A DNA stretch of 64,000 nucleotides, taken from NCBI RefSeq assembly GCF_044377035.1, contig NZ_JBILJW010000004.1, positions 1-64,000 of the forward strand, read 5' to 3'. The notes beneath the pieces are model-generated. The model saw nothing but the letters and a program-made list of their open reading frames with translations, did not search any database and was not told where the DNA came from. Positions 34,785 to 42,343 of this stretch are shown here, in pieces. Numbering within the stretch: the stretch's first letter is position 1; each line of letters starts with the position of its first letter. Origin of the DNA: Silanimonas sp044377035 (GTDB lineage Bacteria; Pseudomonadota; Gammaproteobacteria; Xanthomonadales; Xanthomonadaceae). Position numbers and translations under genes: made by a program.

Positions 34785-35482
34785 AGACCTTCAGCCCGTT
34801 GCCCGAGATCGGCGGCTTCCACGCTCGCCTCATCGCGCAGAGCGCCGAGGCGCGCGCGGCCTTCCAGGCGCTGCCGATCCTCGGCGAGGCGGTGCAAGGC
34901 CGCGTGTCCCGCGAGGACTACATCGCCTTCCTCATCCAGGCCTACCACCACGTCCGCCACACCACGCCGCTGCTGATGGCCTGCGGCAGCCGGTTGCCGG
35001 CGCGCTTGGAATGGCTGCGTGAGGCCATCGCCGAGTACATCGAGGAGGAGGTCGGTCATCAGGAATGGATCCTCGACGACCTCGAGACGCTGGGCGTGTC
35101 GCGCGCCGCCGTGCTCGAGGCCGGCCCTTCGCCGGCGACCGAACTGATGGTCGCCTACGCCTACGACACCATCCATCGCGGCAACCCGGTCGGTTTCTTC
35201 GGCATGGTGCTGGTGCTCGAAGGCACCAGCGTCGCGCTGGCGACACGCGCGGCGGATGTCATCGAAACCACGCTCGGGCTGCCGAAGAAGGCGTTCCGCT
35301 ACCTGCGCTCGCACGGCAGCCTTGATGTCGAGCACACCGGCTTCTTCGAAGGCCTGATGGACCGCCTGCACGAACCGTCCGACCAAGCGGCGGTGGTCCA
35401 TGCCGCGCGCATGTTCTACGGCCTGTACGGCTCGGTGTTCCAGGGCCTGCGCAGCGCGCCGGCGCTGGCGGTGGCCGCTTGA
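34781..35482 (+). CDS. Haem-oxygenase-like (TenA/HDO-type) iron-containing redox enzyme
   Basis: A 233-residue all-helical protein. Candidate metal ligands resemble those of haem-oxygenase-like di-iron oxidases: His57/His60 in YHHVRHTTPLL, Glu90-x2-His93 in EEEVGHQEW, Glu147 in VLEGTS, and Asp182-x2-His185 in DVEHTGFF. Known relatives cleave C-C bonds or oxidise amines and fatty acids (UndA, SznF, BesC). TenA thiaminases share the fold, but no thiamine gene is nearby. It overlaps the ligase stop (ATGA) and the next gene's TTG start, so it is tightly coupled. An oxidase acting on an activated or released acid is inferred. Confidence 0.78.
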   Translation: MKTFSPLPEIGGFHARLIAQSAEARAAFQALPILGEAVQGRVSREDYIAFLIQAYHHVRHTTPLLMACGSRLPARLEWLREAIAEYIEEEVGHQEWILDDLETLGVSRAAVLEAGPSPATELMVAYAYDTIHRGNPVGFFGMVLVLEGTSVALATRAADVIETTLGLPKKAFRYLRSHGSLDVEHTGFFEGLMDRLHEPSDQAAVVHAARMFYGLYGSVFQGLRSAPALAVAA

Positions 35483-36315
35483 ACGGCGTCGCCGGTCGCG
35501 GCGTCCTGCTCACCGGGGCCAGCGGCGGCATCGGCCAATGCCTGGCGCTGCGCCTCGCCGAGGCCGGCGCCACGGTCTATGCCGTGGGGCGACGTGCCGA
35601 TGCCCTGCATGCGCTGGCGGCGCGTGCGCGTCCGGGCGCCATCCGTCCTGTGGTGGCTGATCTGGCCACGGCGGACGGCATCGACGCGGTCCGCCGCGCG
35701 GTGGCCGCGGCGCCGATCCCGGTGTCGATGCTCATCCTCGGGGCCGCGGATTCCCGTTTCGGCCTGTTCGAGCACAGCAGCGTCGTCGATGTTCAGGCCC
35801 AGGTCGCCACGAATCTCGTCGCACCGATGCTGTTGGTGCGCGCGCTGCTGCCGTGCCTGATGCGCCTGCCGAGCGCCGGCATCGTCGGCATCGGCTCGAC
35901 CTTCGGCAGCCTCGGTTACCCCGGCTTCGCCGCCTACAGCGCCAGCAAGTTCGGCCTGCGCGGTTTCCTCGAAGCGCTCGCGCGCGAACACGCCGACACC
36001 CCGCTGCGCGTCCAGTACCTCTCGCCGCGGGCGACCCGCACGGCATTGAACAGCGCGGCGGTCGATGCCATGAATGCCGAGCTCGGCGTGGCCGTCGACG
36101 ATGCCGATCAGGTCGCCGCCGCATTGCTCGAGGCCATCGAATCCGGCACGCGCCGCCGCCAGCTCGGTTGGCCCGAGCGCCTGTTCGCGCGCCTCAACGG
36201 CGCCTTGCCGGAGCTCGTTGATCGCGCGCTCGCCAAACAGCTTCCCATCGTGCGGCGCTTCGCCCGCGCCGCCGCCCCCGTCGTTTCCGACACCGCCCTG
36301 GAGTCCAGCCCGTGA
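35479..36315 (+). CDS. Short-chain dehydrogenase/reductase (SDR)
   Basis: A 278-residue NAD(P)-dependent oxidoreductase. It has the nucleotide-binding TGASGGIG (12-19), with Arg38/Arg39 after the second strand suggesting NADPH. Catalytic Ser140, Tyr153 and Lys157 lie in GIGSTFGSLGYPGFAAYSASK. Translation starts at TTG, overlapping the oxidase stop (TTGA). No ATG or GTG fits in frame near the N-terminus, so coupling probably drives initiation. It would reduce or oxidise the product of the preceding enzymes. Confidence 0.88.
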   Translation: MNGVAGRGVLLTGASGGIGQCLALRLAEAGATVYAVGRRADALHALAARARPGAIRPVVADLATADGIDAVRRAVAAAPIPVSMLILGAADSRFGLFEHSSVVDVQAQVATNLVAPMLLVRALLPCLMRLPSAGIVGIGSTFGSLGYPGFAAYSASKFGLRGFLEALAREHADTPLRVQYLSPRATRTALNSAAVDAMNAELGVAVDDADQVAAALLEAIESGTRRRQLGWPERLFARLNGALPELVDRALAKQLPIVRRFARAAAPVVSDTALESSP

Positions 36316-37007
36316 ATGCCTTCCGTCATCCCCTCGCCGTCGCCATCCTTGCTGGCCTTGTGCCCATGGCCGCGCTGCTCGCCGCGCCGTCGGCCCAAGC
36401 GGCCGACACGCCGCCCGCGGCGGCCACGCTCGCTGCGCCGGCGGCCTCGCCGGTGGCGACGCTGCAGGCCCGCTGGGCGGAGATCAAATACGGCCAGCCC
36501 GCCAACGCCCAGGCGGCCGCTTTCGAAGCGCTCGTGAAGGAGGCCGATGCCGCCGTCGCCGCGCATCCACGCGATGCCGCCGTGCTGACCTGGCGCGGGA
36601 TCATCGAAGCCTCGTGGGCCGGCGCGAAAGGCGGTCTCGGCGCCCTCTCGCTGGTGAAGAAGGCCAAGGCCGATTTCGAAGCCGCGCTCGCCATCGACGA
36701 CGCCGTCCTCGAGGGTTCGGCGCATACCAGCCTCGGCAGCCTGTACTACCAGGTGCCCGGTTGGCCGGTCGGCTTCGGCGACGAGGACGCCGCGCGCGAG
36801 CACCTGCAAGCGGGCCTGCGGATGAACCCGGCGGGCATCGACAGCAACTACTTCTGGGCCGACTTCCTGCGCGACCAGGGCGATGACGCCGGTGCTGTCG
36901 CGGCCTTCCGCAAGGCCCTCGCTGCACCGCCGCGCCCCGGTCGTGAATCGGCCGACGCCGGTCGTCGCGGCGAGATCGAAGCCGCGCTGGCCGCGTTGGA
37001 GGGCTGA
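36312..37007 (+). CDS. Exported TPR-repeat protein
   Basis: A 231-residue protein with a signal peptide (about 1-31, ending AQAADTPP) and helical repeat segments of TPR type (AVLTWRGIIEASWAG, DAVLEGSAHTSLGSLYYQVP and DSNYFWADFLRDQGDDAGAVAAFRKAL). The layout recalls TatT-like periplasmic TPR proteins of TRAP systems. It starts at GTG overlapping the SDR stop (GTGA), the fifth coupled gene of the operon. A scaffold or binding role for the product in the periplasm is inferred only. Confidence 0.75.
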   Translation: MNAFRHPLAVAILAGLVPMAALLAAPSAQAADTPPAAATLAAPAASPVATLQARWAEIKYGQPANAQAAAFEALVKEADAAVAAHPRDAAVLTWRGIIEASWAGAKGGLGALSLVKKAKADFEAALAIDDAVLEGSAHTSLGSLYYQVPGWPVGFGDEDAAREHLQAGLRMNPAGIDSNYFWADFLRDQGDDAGAVAAFRKALAAPPRPGRESADAGRRGEIEAALAALEG

Positions 37008-37023
37008 AGCCTAGACTCCAACC

Positions 37024-37686
37024 ATGCGAATCCTGTTGGTGGAAGACGACGCGTCGCTCGGCGAGGGCCTGCAGACAGCCCTGCGCCGGGCGGCCATCGC
37101 GGTGGACTGGGTGCAGGACGGCGTCGCCGCGCTGACGGCCATCCGTGATGGTGGCTTCGACGCAGTGGTGCTGGATCTCGGCCTGCCGCGGATGGACGGC
37201 GTGCAGGTGATCCGCACCGCGCGGCAGGAAGGGCATCGCGTGCCGATCTTGGTCCTGACCGCCCGCGACCGCGTCGGCGACCGCATCGAGGCGCTGGACC
37301 TCGGCGCCGATGATTTCCTCGGCAAGCCCTTCGACCCGAACGAACTGCTCGCCCGACTTCGCGCCCTGCATCGCCGTGCGCAGGGGCAGGCGCAGCCCAC
37401 GCTGGCGCACGGCGCGCTGCGTCTCGATCCGGCCACGCTCAGCGTGCATTGGCAGGGGCGCATGATCGACCTGCCGCGCCGCGAGTTCGCCCTGCTCCGT
37501 GCCTTGATGGAACAGCCCGGCCGCATCCTGACGCGCGACGCACTGCAGCAGGCCATCTACGGCTGGGACGAGGACGTGGCCAGCAACTCGCTCGAGGTGC
37601 ACGTGCACCACCTGCGCAAGCGGCTCGACGCCGACCTGATCCGCACCGTGCGCGGCGTGGGCTACACGCTCTCGGTGCCGGCATGA
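37024..37686 (+). CDS. OmpR-family response regulator (QseB/PmrA-like)
   Basis: A 220-residue regulator with a receiver domain (acidic Glu7-Asp8-Asp9, phosphoacceptor Asp51, Lys in KPF) and a C-terminal winged-helix DNA-binding domain (about 125-220). Its stop overlaps the kinase ATG. A TAGACT hexamer lies exactly 6 bases before the ATG, so it may have its own leaderless promoter besides read-through from the TPR gene 16 bp upstream. Its likely targets include the 11-bp repeat array before 32662, because that array resembles PmrA/QseB boxes. Confidence 0.93.
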   Translation: MRILLVEDDASLGEGLQTALRRAAIAVDWVQDGVAALTAIRDGGFDAVVLDLGLPRMDGVQVIRTARQEGHRVPILVLTARDRVGDRIEALDLGADDFLGKPFDPNELLARLRALHRRAQGQAQPTLAHGALRLDPATLSVHWQGRMIDLPRREFALLRALMEQPGRILTRDALQQAIYGWDEDVASNSLEVHVHHLRKRLDADLIRTVRGVGYTLSVPA

Positions 37687-39086
37687 GGTCGGCGCGGCTG
37701 ATGCTGCTGGCGGCGCTGGTCGTCGTGGTCTGCAGTGTGGCGGCCGTGGCGGCGTTCTTCAGCTACCGCGAAGGCCGCACCGAGGCGGCGGAGCTGTTCG
37801 ACGCCAAGCTCGCACACTCGGCCCGGGTGCTGTCGGCCCTCGTCGCACCGCACGTCACCGACCTGCCGCAGGCCGACGGCGCGCCGTCGCTGATCGAGGT
37901 GTGGCATGGCGACGCCGAAGGCCGGGGCGATGCCCTCGTGAGTGCCGATGGCCACGCCTACGAAACCAAGCTGGCCTTCCAGGTGCGCGATGCGGAGGGC
38001 CGCTTGTTGCTGCGTTCGGAAAGCGGCCCCGCCACGCCGCTGGCTGCGCTGGCATCAGGCTTCGCCGACGTCGAGCTCGAGGGCCAGCCGTGGCGGGTGT
38101 TCACCCTGCGCAGCCGCGAGGGCCTGTGGGTGCAGGCGGGTGAGGAGGGCGAGATCCGCGAGGAGCTCGCCACCGGCATCGCCCGCGGCACGCTGCTGCC
38201 GTTGATCCTTGGCTTGCCGGTGCTCGTGGCGTTGCTCTGGGTGGTGCTGGAATTCGCCGCCCGTGGCCTCGCACGCATCGTCGATGGCATCGAGCGCCGC
38301 GCAGGCCACGACCTGACGCCGATCGATCCTCTGTCGGTGCCGCTGGAACTCGGTGGCTTGGTGCGCGCCATCAACGGTCTGTTCGATCGCATGCGGACGG
38401 CGCTGGAGCGCGAGCGCCGCTTCACGGCGGATGCCGCGCATGAACTCCGCACGCCGCTCGCGGCCTTGCGCGTCCACGCGGCCAATTGCCACGCCGAGGA
38501 GGACCCCGCGGCCCGCGACGCGCTGGCGGCGCGCGTCGATCGCGCGTTGGTGAGGATGGAGCGCGTGATCGCGCAGATGCTCGATCTGGCGAGGCAGGAG
38601 TCCGTGGCGCCCGGCGCCGGCCTCTCCGGCCGCGGCGCGATCGACCTCGCGGCCCTCGTGCGGCGCGAGGCGGCGGAACTCGGTGTCGCCGGCCTCGGGC
38701 GTGGGCTGCAGCTCGAAGTGACCGGTGACGATCATGTTGCAGTGGCCGGCGACGAGATCGCTCTGGGCATCATGGTGCGCAACCTGCTCGACAACGCGTT
38801 CCGCTACACCCCCGATGGCGGCCGGATCCGCATCGAGGTCCGCAAGACGGATTCGGGCGTGCAACTGGGCATCGACGATTCCGGCCCTGGCTTGCCCGCC
38901 GAGGCGCGCGAGCGCGTCTTCGACCGTTTCCATCGCGAGCTGGGCAGCGGCGCCACCGGCAGCGGCCTCGGCCTGTCGATCGTGCGCTCCGTGCTGGCGC
39001 GGCACGAGGGCACGATCACGCTGCGCGATTCCGAATGGGGTGGGCTGGGCGTCGACGTGCGACTGCCCGGGGTCACGCCCGGCTAG
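37683..39086 (+). CDS. Sensor histidine kinase (QseC-like), partner of the preceding regulator
   Basis: A 467-residue inner-membrane kinase with two transmembrane segments (about 5-26 and 171-195) flanking a ~140-residue periplasmic sensor domain. A HAMP-like linker follows, then phosphoacceptor His253 in AAHELRTPLA and an ATPase domain (VRNLLDNAFRYTPDGG, DDSGPGLP, GSGLGLSIV). Its ATG overlaps the regulator stop (ATGA). Its stop and that of the minus-strand symporter gene share the bases CTAG. The ligand may be a product of the upstream operon. Confidence 0.92.
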   Translation: MRSARLMLLAALVVVVCSVAAVAAFFSYREGRTEAAELFDAKLAHSARVLSALVAPHVTDLPQADGAPSLIEVWHGDAEGRGDALVSADGHAYETKLAFQVRDAEGRLLLRSESGPATPLAALASGFADVELEGQPWRVFTLRSREGLWVQAGEEGEIREELATGIARGTLLPLILGLPVLVALLWVVLEFAARGLARIVDGIERRAGHDLTPIDPLSVPLELGGLVRAINGLFDRMRTALERERRFTADAAHELRTPLAALRVHAANCHAEEDPAARDALAARVDRALVRMERVIAQMLDLARQESVAPGAGLSGRGAIDLAALVRREAAELGVAGLGRGLQLEVTGDDHVAVAGDEIALGIMVRNLLDNAFRYTPDGGRIRIEVRKTDSGVQLGIDDSGPGLPAEARERVFDRFHRELGSGATGSGLGLSIVRSVLARHEGTITLRDSEWGGLGVDVRLPGVTPG

Positions 39087-40333
39087 CGGTCGGCGTCCTC
39101 GGCGGCAGGGGCGTCGGGTTCCGCCCGCGCCACCTTGCTGGCCACGGTGAGGTCGGCGCTGACGTTGCCGACGGTGGAGAACACGTCGGGGATCAGGTCG
39201 ACCGCGAGCAGCAGGCCCAACGGTTCGACGGGCAAACCCGCGGCCTGCACGATCGGCAGGTTGGTGCCCATGAAGCTGGCCTGGCCCGGCAGGCCCACCG
39301 AGCCGAGGCTGATGACCACCGCGAGCGCGATGCAGGTGGAGATCGTCGTGGCGTCGAGTTCGATGCCGTAGGCCCAGGCGATGAAGCTCATCACGCCGAG
39401 GTACTGCGCCGGGCTGGTGATGCGGAACAGCGAAACCGCCAGCGGCAGCACCAGTGCGCCGATTTGCGGCGGGTAGCCGAAGCGCTCGTTCGAGGCCTGC
39501 AGCATGGCCGGCAGGCTGGCCAGCGAGCTCTGCGTGCTGGCGGCGACGACCTGTGCCGGCAGGATGGCGCTGGCGAAGCGGCGCAGCGGCTCGCCGCCGC
39601 CCAGCGGCGCGATCACGTACAGCGAGGCGGTGATGACGAGGTAGGTGGCGATCAGCACGGCCACGTGCACGCCGAGTGCGCCGAGCACGCTGCCGCCGGC
39701 CTGCACGGTGACGGGGAGGATGAGCGCGAACACGCCCAGCGGACCCACCTTCAGCACCCAGTGCACGATGACGATCATCGCGTCGGCCACGCCCTGCGCC
39801 AGGGCCAGCACCGGTGCGCGGCGTTCGGCCGGGATGCGCGTCAGCGCGAACGCGAACAGCAGGGTGAACACCACCAGCGGCACGATGGCGCCCTGCGCGG
39901 CCGCGGCGATCGCATTGGTGGGCACCAGTGCGGCAAGGCTGGCGGCCACGCTGCCCTCCGGTGCCGCGATGGTGCCGGTGGCCGCGTGCAGGGCTTCGGT
40001 GAGCGCCTCGCTGCGCGGCGCGAACGACAGCAGGAAGGGCGCGAAGAACGCGGTGAATACCGCCGACGCCGTCGCGAGGCCGAGGATCCACGCCAGCGTG
40101 CGCCGCGCGATGCGTCCCGACGCGGCGGCATCACTCGCCTGTGCCACGCCGACGATGAGCAGGCCCATCACCAGCGGGACGATCGTCATCTGCAGCGCGT
40201 TGAGCCACAGCCGGCCAATCGGCTGCGCGATCGCCGCCGCGTACTGTGCCGCCGCTGGTGCGAACGCGTCGAGGACGAGGCCGAGAACGGCGCCGAGCAG
40301 CAGGCCGAGAAAGACCTTCGCGGCGCCGCTCAT
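39083..40333 (-). CDS. SDF/DAACS family cation symporter, probably for a non-acidic substrate
   Basis: A 416-residue membrane protein of the GltP/GltPh fold. Family motifs are the serine-rich loop STQSSLASLPAML, the GTNLPIV stretch and the C-terminal DVFSTVGNVSADLT. Aligned to GltPh, Asp383, Asn390 and Asp394 match Asp394, Asn401 and Asp405. The Arg397 that holds the substrate side-chain carboxylate is Ser386 here, so glutamate/aspartate uptake is doubtful and a neutral substrate is more likely. It is the last gene of the five-gene minus-strand operon and its start overlaps the L,D-transpeptidase stop. Confidence 0.88.
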   Translation of the reverse strand: MSGAAKVFLGLLLGAVLGLVLDAFAPAAAQYAAAIAQPIGRLWLNALQMTIVPLVMGLLIVGVAQASDAAASGRIARRTLAWILGLATASAVFTAFFAPFLLSFAPRSEALTEALHAATGTIAAPEGSVAASLAALVPTNAIAAAAQGAIVPLVVFTLLFAFALTRIPAERRAPVLALAQGVADAMIVIVHWVLKVGPLGVFALILPVTVQAGGSVLGALGVHVAVLIATYLVITASLYVIAPLGGGEPLRRFASAILPAQVVAASTQSSLASLPAMLQASNERFGYPPQIGALVLPLAVSLFRITSPAQYLGVMSFIAWAYGIELDATTISTCIALAVVISLGSVGLPGQASFMGTNLPIVQAAGLPVEPLGLLLAVDLIPDVFSTVGNVSADLTVASKVARAEPDAPAAEDADR

Positions 40334-41235
40334 TCGTGCGCGTCCCGGCCGGCCGGCGTGCCGCCAGCGGGGCCGGCGTTCGGGTTGCCGCCGCCGGGTG
40401 CCGGCAGGTCCCACGTGGCCTGCATGCGCGCATAAGCCTGGACGGGGAGCAGCACGAAGCGCGGCGTCGCGGCTGGGTCGAGCCAGCCGAGCAGCGTGGA
40501 CATGTCGCCGTCGGCCATCGCCGTGCAGCCGGCGGTGGGCACGTCCGGCCCTTTCCACAGGTGCGCGAAGATGCAGCTGCCCGCGCGATCCGCGCCGGCG
40601 GCGTTGTGCTCGATGACGAAACCGAGGCGGTAGCGCTGGTCGCCGTCCTTGTGGAGGTCGCGGCGCATCGGTTCGGTGCTGCCTTCGATGGCTGTCGCGC
40701 CGACCTCGCGGGTATCGACGATGCGGTTGTAATCGGGCGAGCCGGGCACGTCGATGCACCAGTGCTCGCGCTGCATCGGCATGTACGCGAGGCGCGTGGC
40801 GGCGGACTCGGCATAACCGAACGCACTGCCGATGGCGAACACGCCTGCGGGCGCGCGGCCATCGCCTTCCGCCTTTTGCGGGCCGTCGGCCTGCGGCGCA
40901 TGCACGCCGAGGCCCCAGGCGCTGCCGGCGCGGCCCACCATCACCGGGAAGCTCGCGCCCACAGGCCGCCACGCACCGCCCGCGTCGCGTTCGAAGCGGG
41001 CGAGTCGGCCTTGCGGGGCGTCCCAGTTCGGCGTCAGCACCACCACGAGCTGGCGGGTGGCCGGGTTCGGCCACGGGCCGTGGTCGACAAGGCGCGGCGG
41101 CCGCGTGTCGTCGTGGCTCGGCGCCGGGCGCATGGGCCCGCGATCACCAAGGCTGCTGCAGCCGGCGAGAACACCGACGACGGCCAGCAGGAACAGGGCG
41201 GGGAGGGCGCGCGGATGGGCGTGGGGGGCGGGCAT
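40330..41235 (-). CDS. L,D-transpeptidase (YkuD family) lipoprotein
   Basis: A 301-residue protein with a lipobox (LAGC, Cys26), so it is membrane-anchored and faces the periplasm. The catalytic segment has His225 in IFAHLWKGPDV and the nucleophile Cys237 in TAGCTAM, fitting the YkuD signature despite sequence divergence. It could cross-link, or trim as an L,D-carboxypeptidase or endopeptidase, murein stem peptides. The start is fixed by the lipobox and lies 2 bp downstream of the epimerase stop. Context points to peptidoglycan peptide turnover. Confidence 0.88.
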   Translation of the reverse strand: MPAPHAHPRALPALFLLAVVGVLAGCSSLGDRGPMRPAPSHDDTRPPRLVDHGPWPNPATRQLVVVLTPNWDAPQGRLARFERDAGGAWRPVGASFPVMVGRAGSAWGLGVHAPQADGPQKAEGDGRAPAGVFAIGSAFGYAESAATRLAYMPMQREHWCIDVPGSPDYNRIVDTREVGATAIEGSTEPMRRDLHKDGDQRYRLGFVIEHNAAGADRAGSCIFAHLWKGPDVPTAGCTAMADGDMSTLLGWLDPAATPRFVLLPVQAYARMQATWDLPAPGGGNPNAGPAGGTPAGRDAHE

Positions 41236-41236
41236 G

Positions 41237-42343
41237 TCAGTAGTCCAGAAATTCGAGGCCGGCGATGGCGCGGATGCCAAGGCCGGGAGTATCGCCGACG
41301 CTGATGCGCGGGCCCTCGAAATGGACATTGCCGTCGACGGGGTCGAAGCGCGCGAGGCCGGGGCTGTCGAGGTCGATCAGTCGAACGAGGTCGGCGTTCG
41401 CGACGGCGAAGTGGGCCGCGGCGGCGGCTCCGACGGGGCTCTCCAACATGCAGCCGACCATGCAGGGCAGGCCGGCTTCGCGCGCAACCTCGGCCACGCG
41501 GGCCGTCCCGGCCAGGCCGCCACTCTTCATCAGTTTGAGGTTGATGAGGTCACACGCGCCCGCGGCGATCGCGCGTTCGGCGTCGCGGGCGTTGAACACC
41601 GATTCGTCGGCCAGCAGCGGGGTGGTGATAGCGGCACGGAGGCTGGCTAGGCCCTCGAGGTCATCGGCGGGCAACGGTTGTTCAAGCAGTTGGAGGTCGA
41701 GCCCGCGCGACTCCAGCGCCTGCATCACCGTGATCGCATGCCGCAGCGTCCAGCCCTGGTTGGCATCGAGGCGAAGCCGTGCGCGCCCGGCCACGTCCGC
41801 ATGCAGGGACGCGATGGTCTCGACGTCGGACTCGGGATGCTTGCCGACCTTGATCTTCAGCGCGCGATAGCCAGCATCGAGTGCCGCCTGTGTGTCGACA
41901 CGCATCGCCGCGAGCGGATTCGCGCTGATGGTGAGGTCGGTCGCCAGCGTCGCCGTGCCCTCGAGGCGGCTTCCGAGGAAGCGATGCAAGGGCAGGCCGG
42001 CCGCCTGCGCCGCGAGGTCGTGCAGGGCGATGTCGATGGCCGCTTTGGCGCTGGGGTTCCCGGCCATGGCCCGCTGCACGCGATTGAGCAGCGCGGGCAG
42101 CGCGGCGAGGTCGCCGTCGCGCAGCGCGGGCAGCAGGTGCTGGCGCCAGGCGGCTTCGATCGAGGCGTGGGTCTCGCCGGTGATCATTGCCGTGGCCGCC
42201 GCGCTGCCGTGGCCCACGTGGCCGGTGTCGGTGTCGAGCAGCAGCACGCGATCGTCGACGTGGTCGACCTCGCGCAGTGCCGTGCGGAACGGCACCTTCA
42301 ACGGCACGCGGAGCCGTGCGATGCGCCAGCCGGTGATCTTCAT
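41237..42343 (-). CDS. L-Ala-D/L-Glu epimerase (dipeptide epimerase, enolase superfamily)
   Basis: A 368-residue cytoplasmic enzyme that converts L-Ala-D-Glu from murein into L-Ala-L-Glu. Muconate-lactonising fold residues are visible: catalytic Lys163 and Lys165 (KIKVGK), metal ligands Asp193, Glu221 and Asp246 (RLDANQGW, LLEQPLP, LLADES), and Lys270 in INLKLMKSGG. Its ATG overlaps the NlpC/P60 stop (ATGA). The pairing with an NlpC/P60 peptidase is the same as ykfB-ykfC in Bacillus. Confidence 0.93.
   Translation of the reverse strand: MKITGWRIARLRVPLKVPFRTALREVDHVDDRVLLLDTDTGHVGHGSAAATAMITGETHASIEAAWRQHLLPALRDGDLAALPALLNRVQRAMAGNPSAKAAIDIALHDLAAQAAGLPLHRFLGSRLEGTATLATDLTISANPLAAMRVDTQAALDAGYRALKIKVGKHPESDVETIASLHADVAGRARLRLDANQGWTLRHAITVMQALESRGLDLQLLEQPLPADDLEGLASLRAAITTPLLADESVFNARDAERAIAAGACDLINLKLMKSGGLAGTARVAEVAREAGLPCMVGCMLESPVGAAAAAHFAVANADLVRLIDLDSPGLARFDPVDGNVHFEGPRISVGDTPGLGIRAIAGLEFLDY

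Noticed and set aside
34781..35482. Annotation of the haem-oxygenase-like protein as TenA thiaminase or as a transcriptional regulator
   Set aside because: No thiamine genes are near, and the putative metal ligands follow the di-iron oxidase spacing. The TenA regulator name is a historical misnomer.
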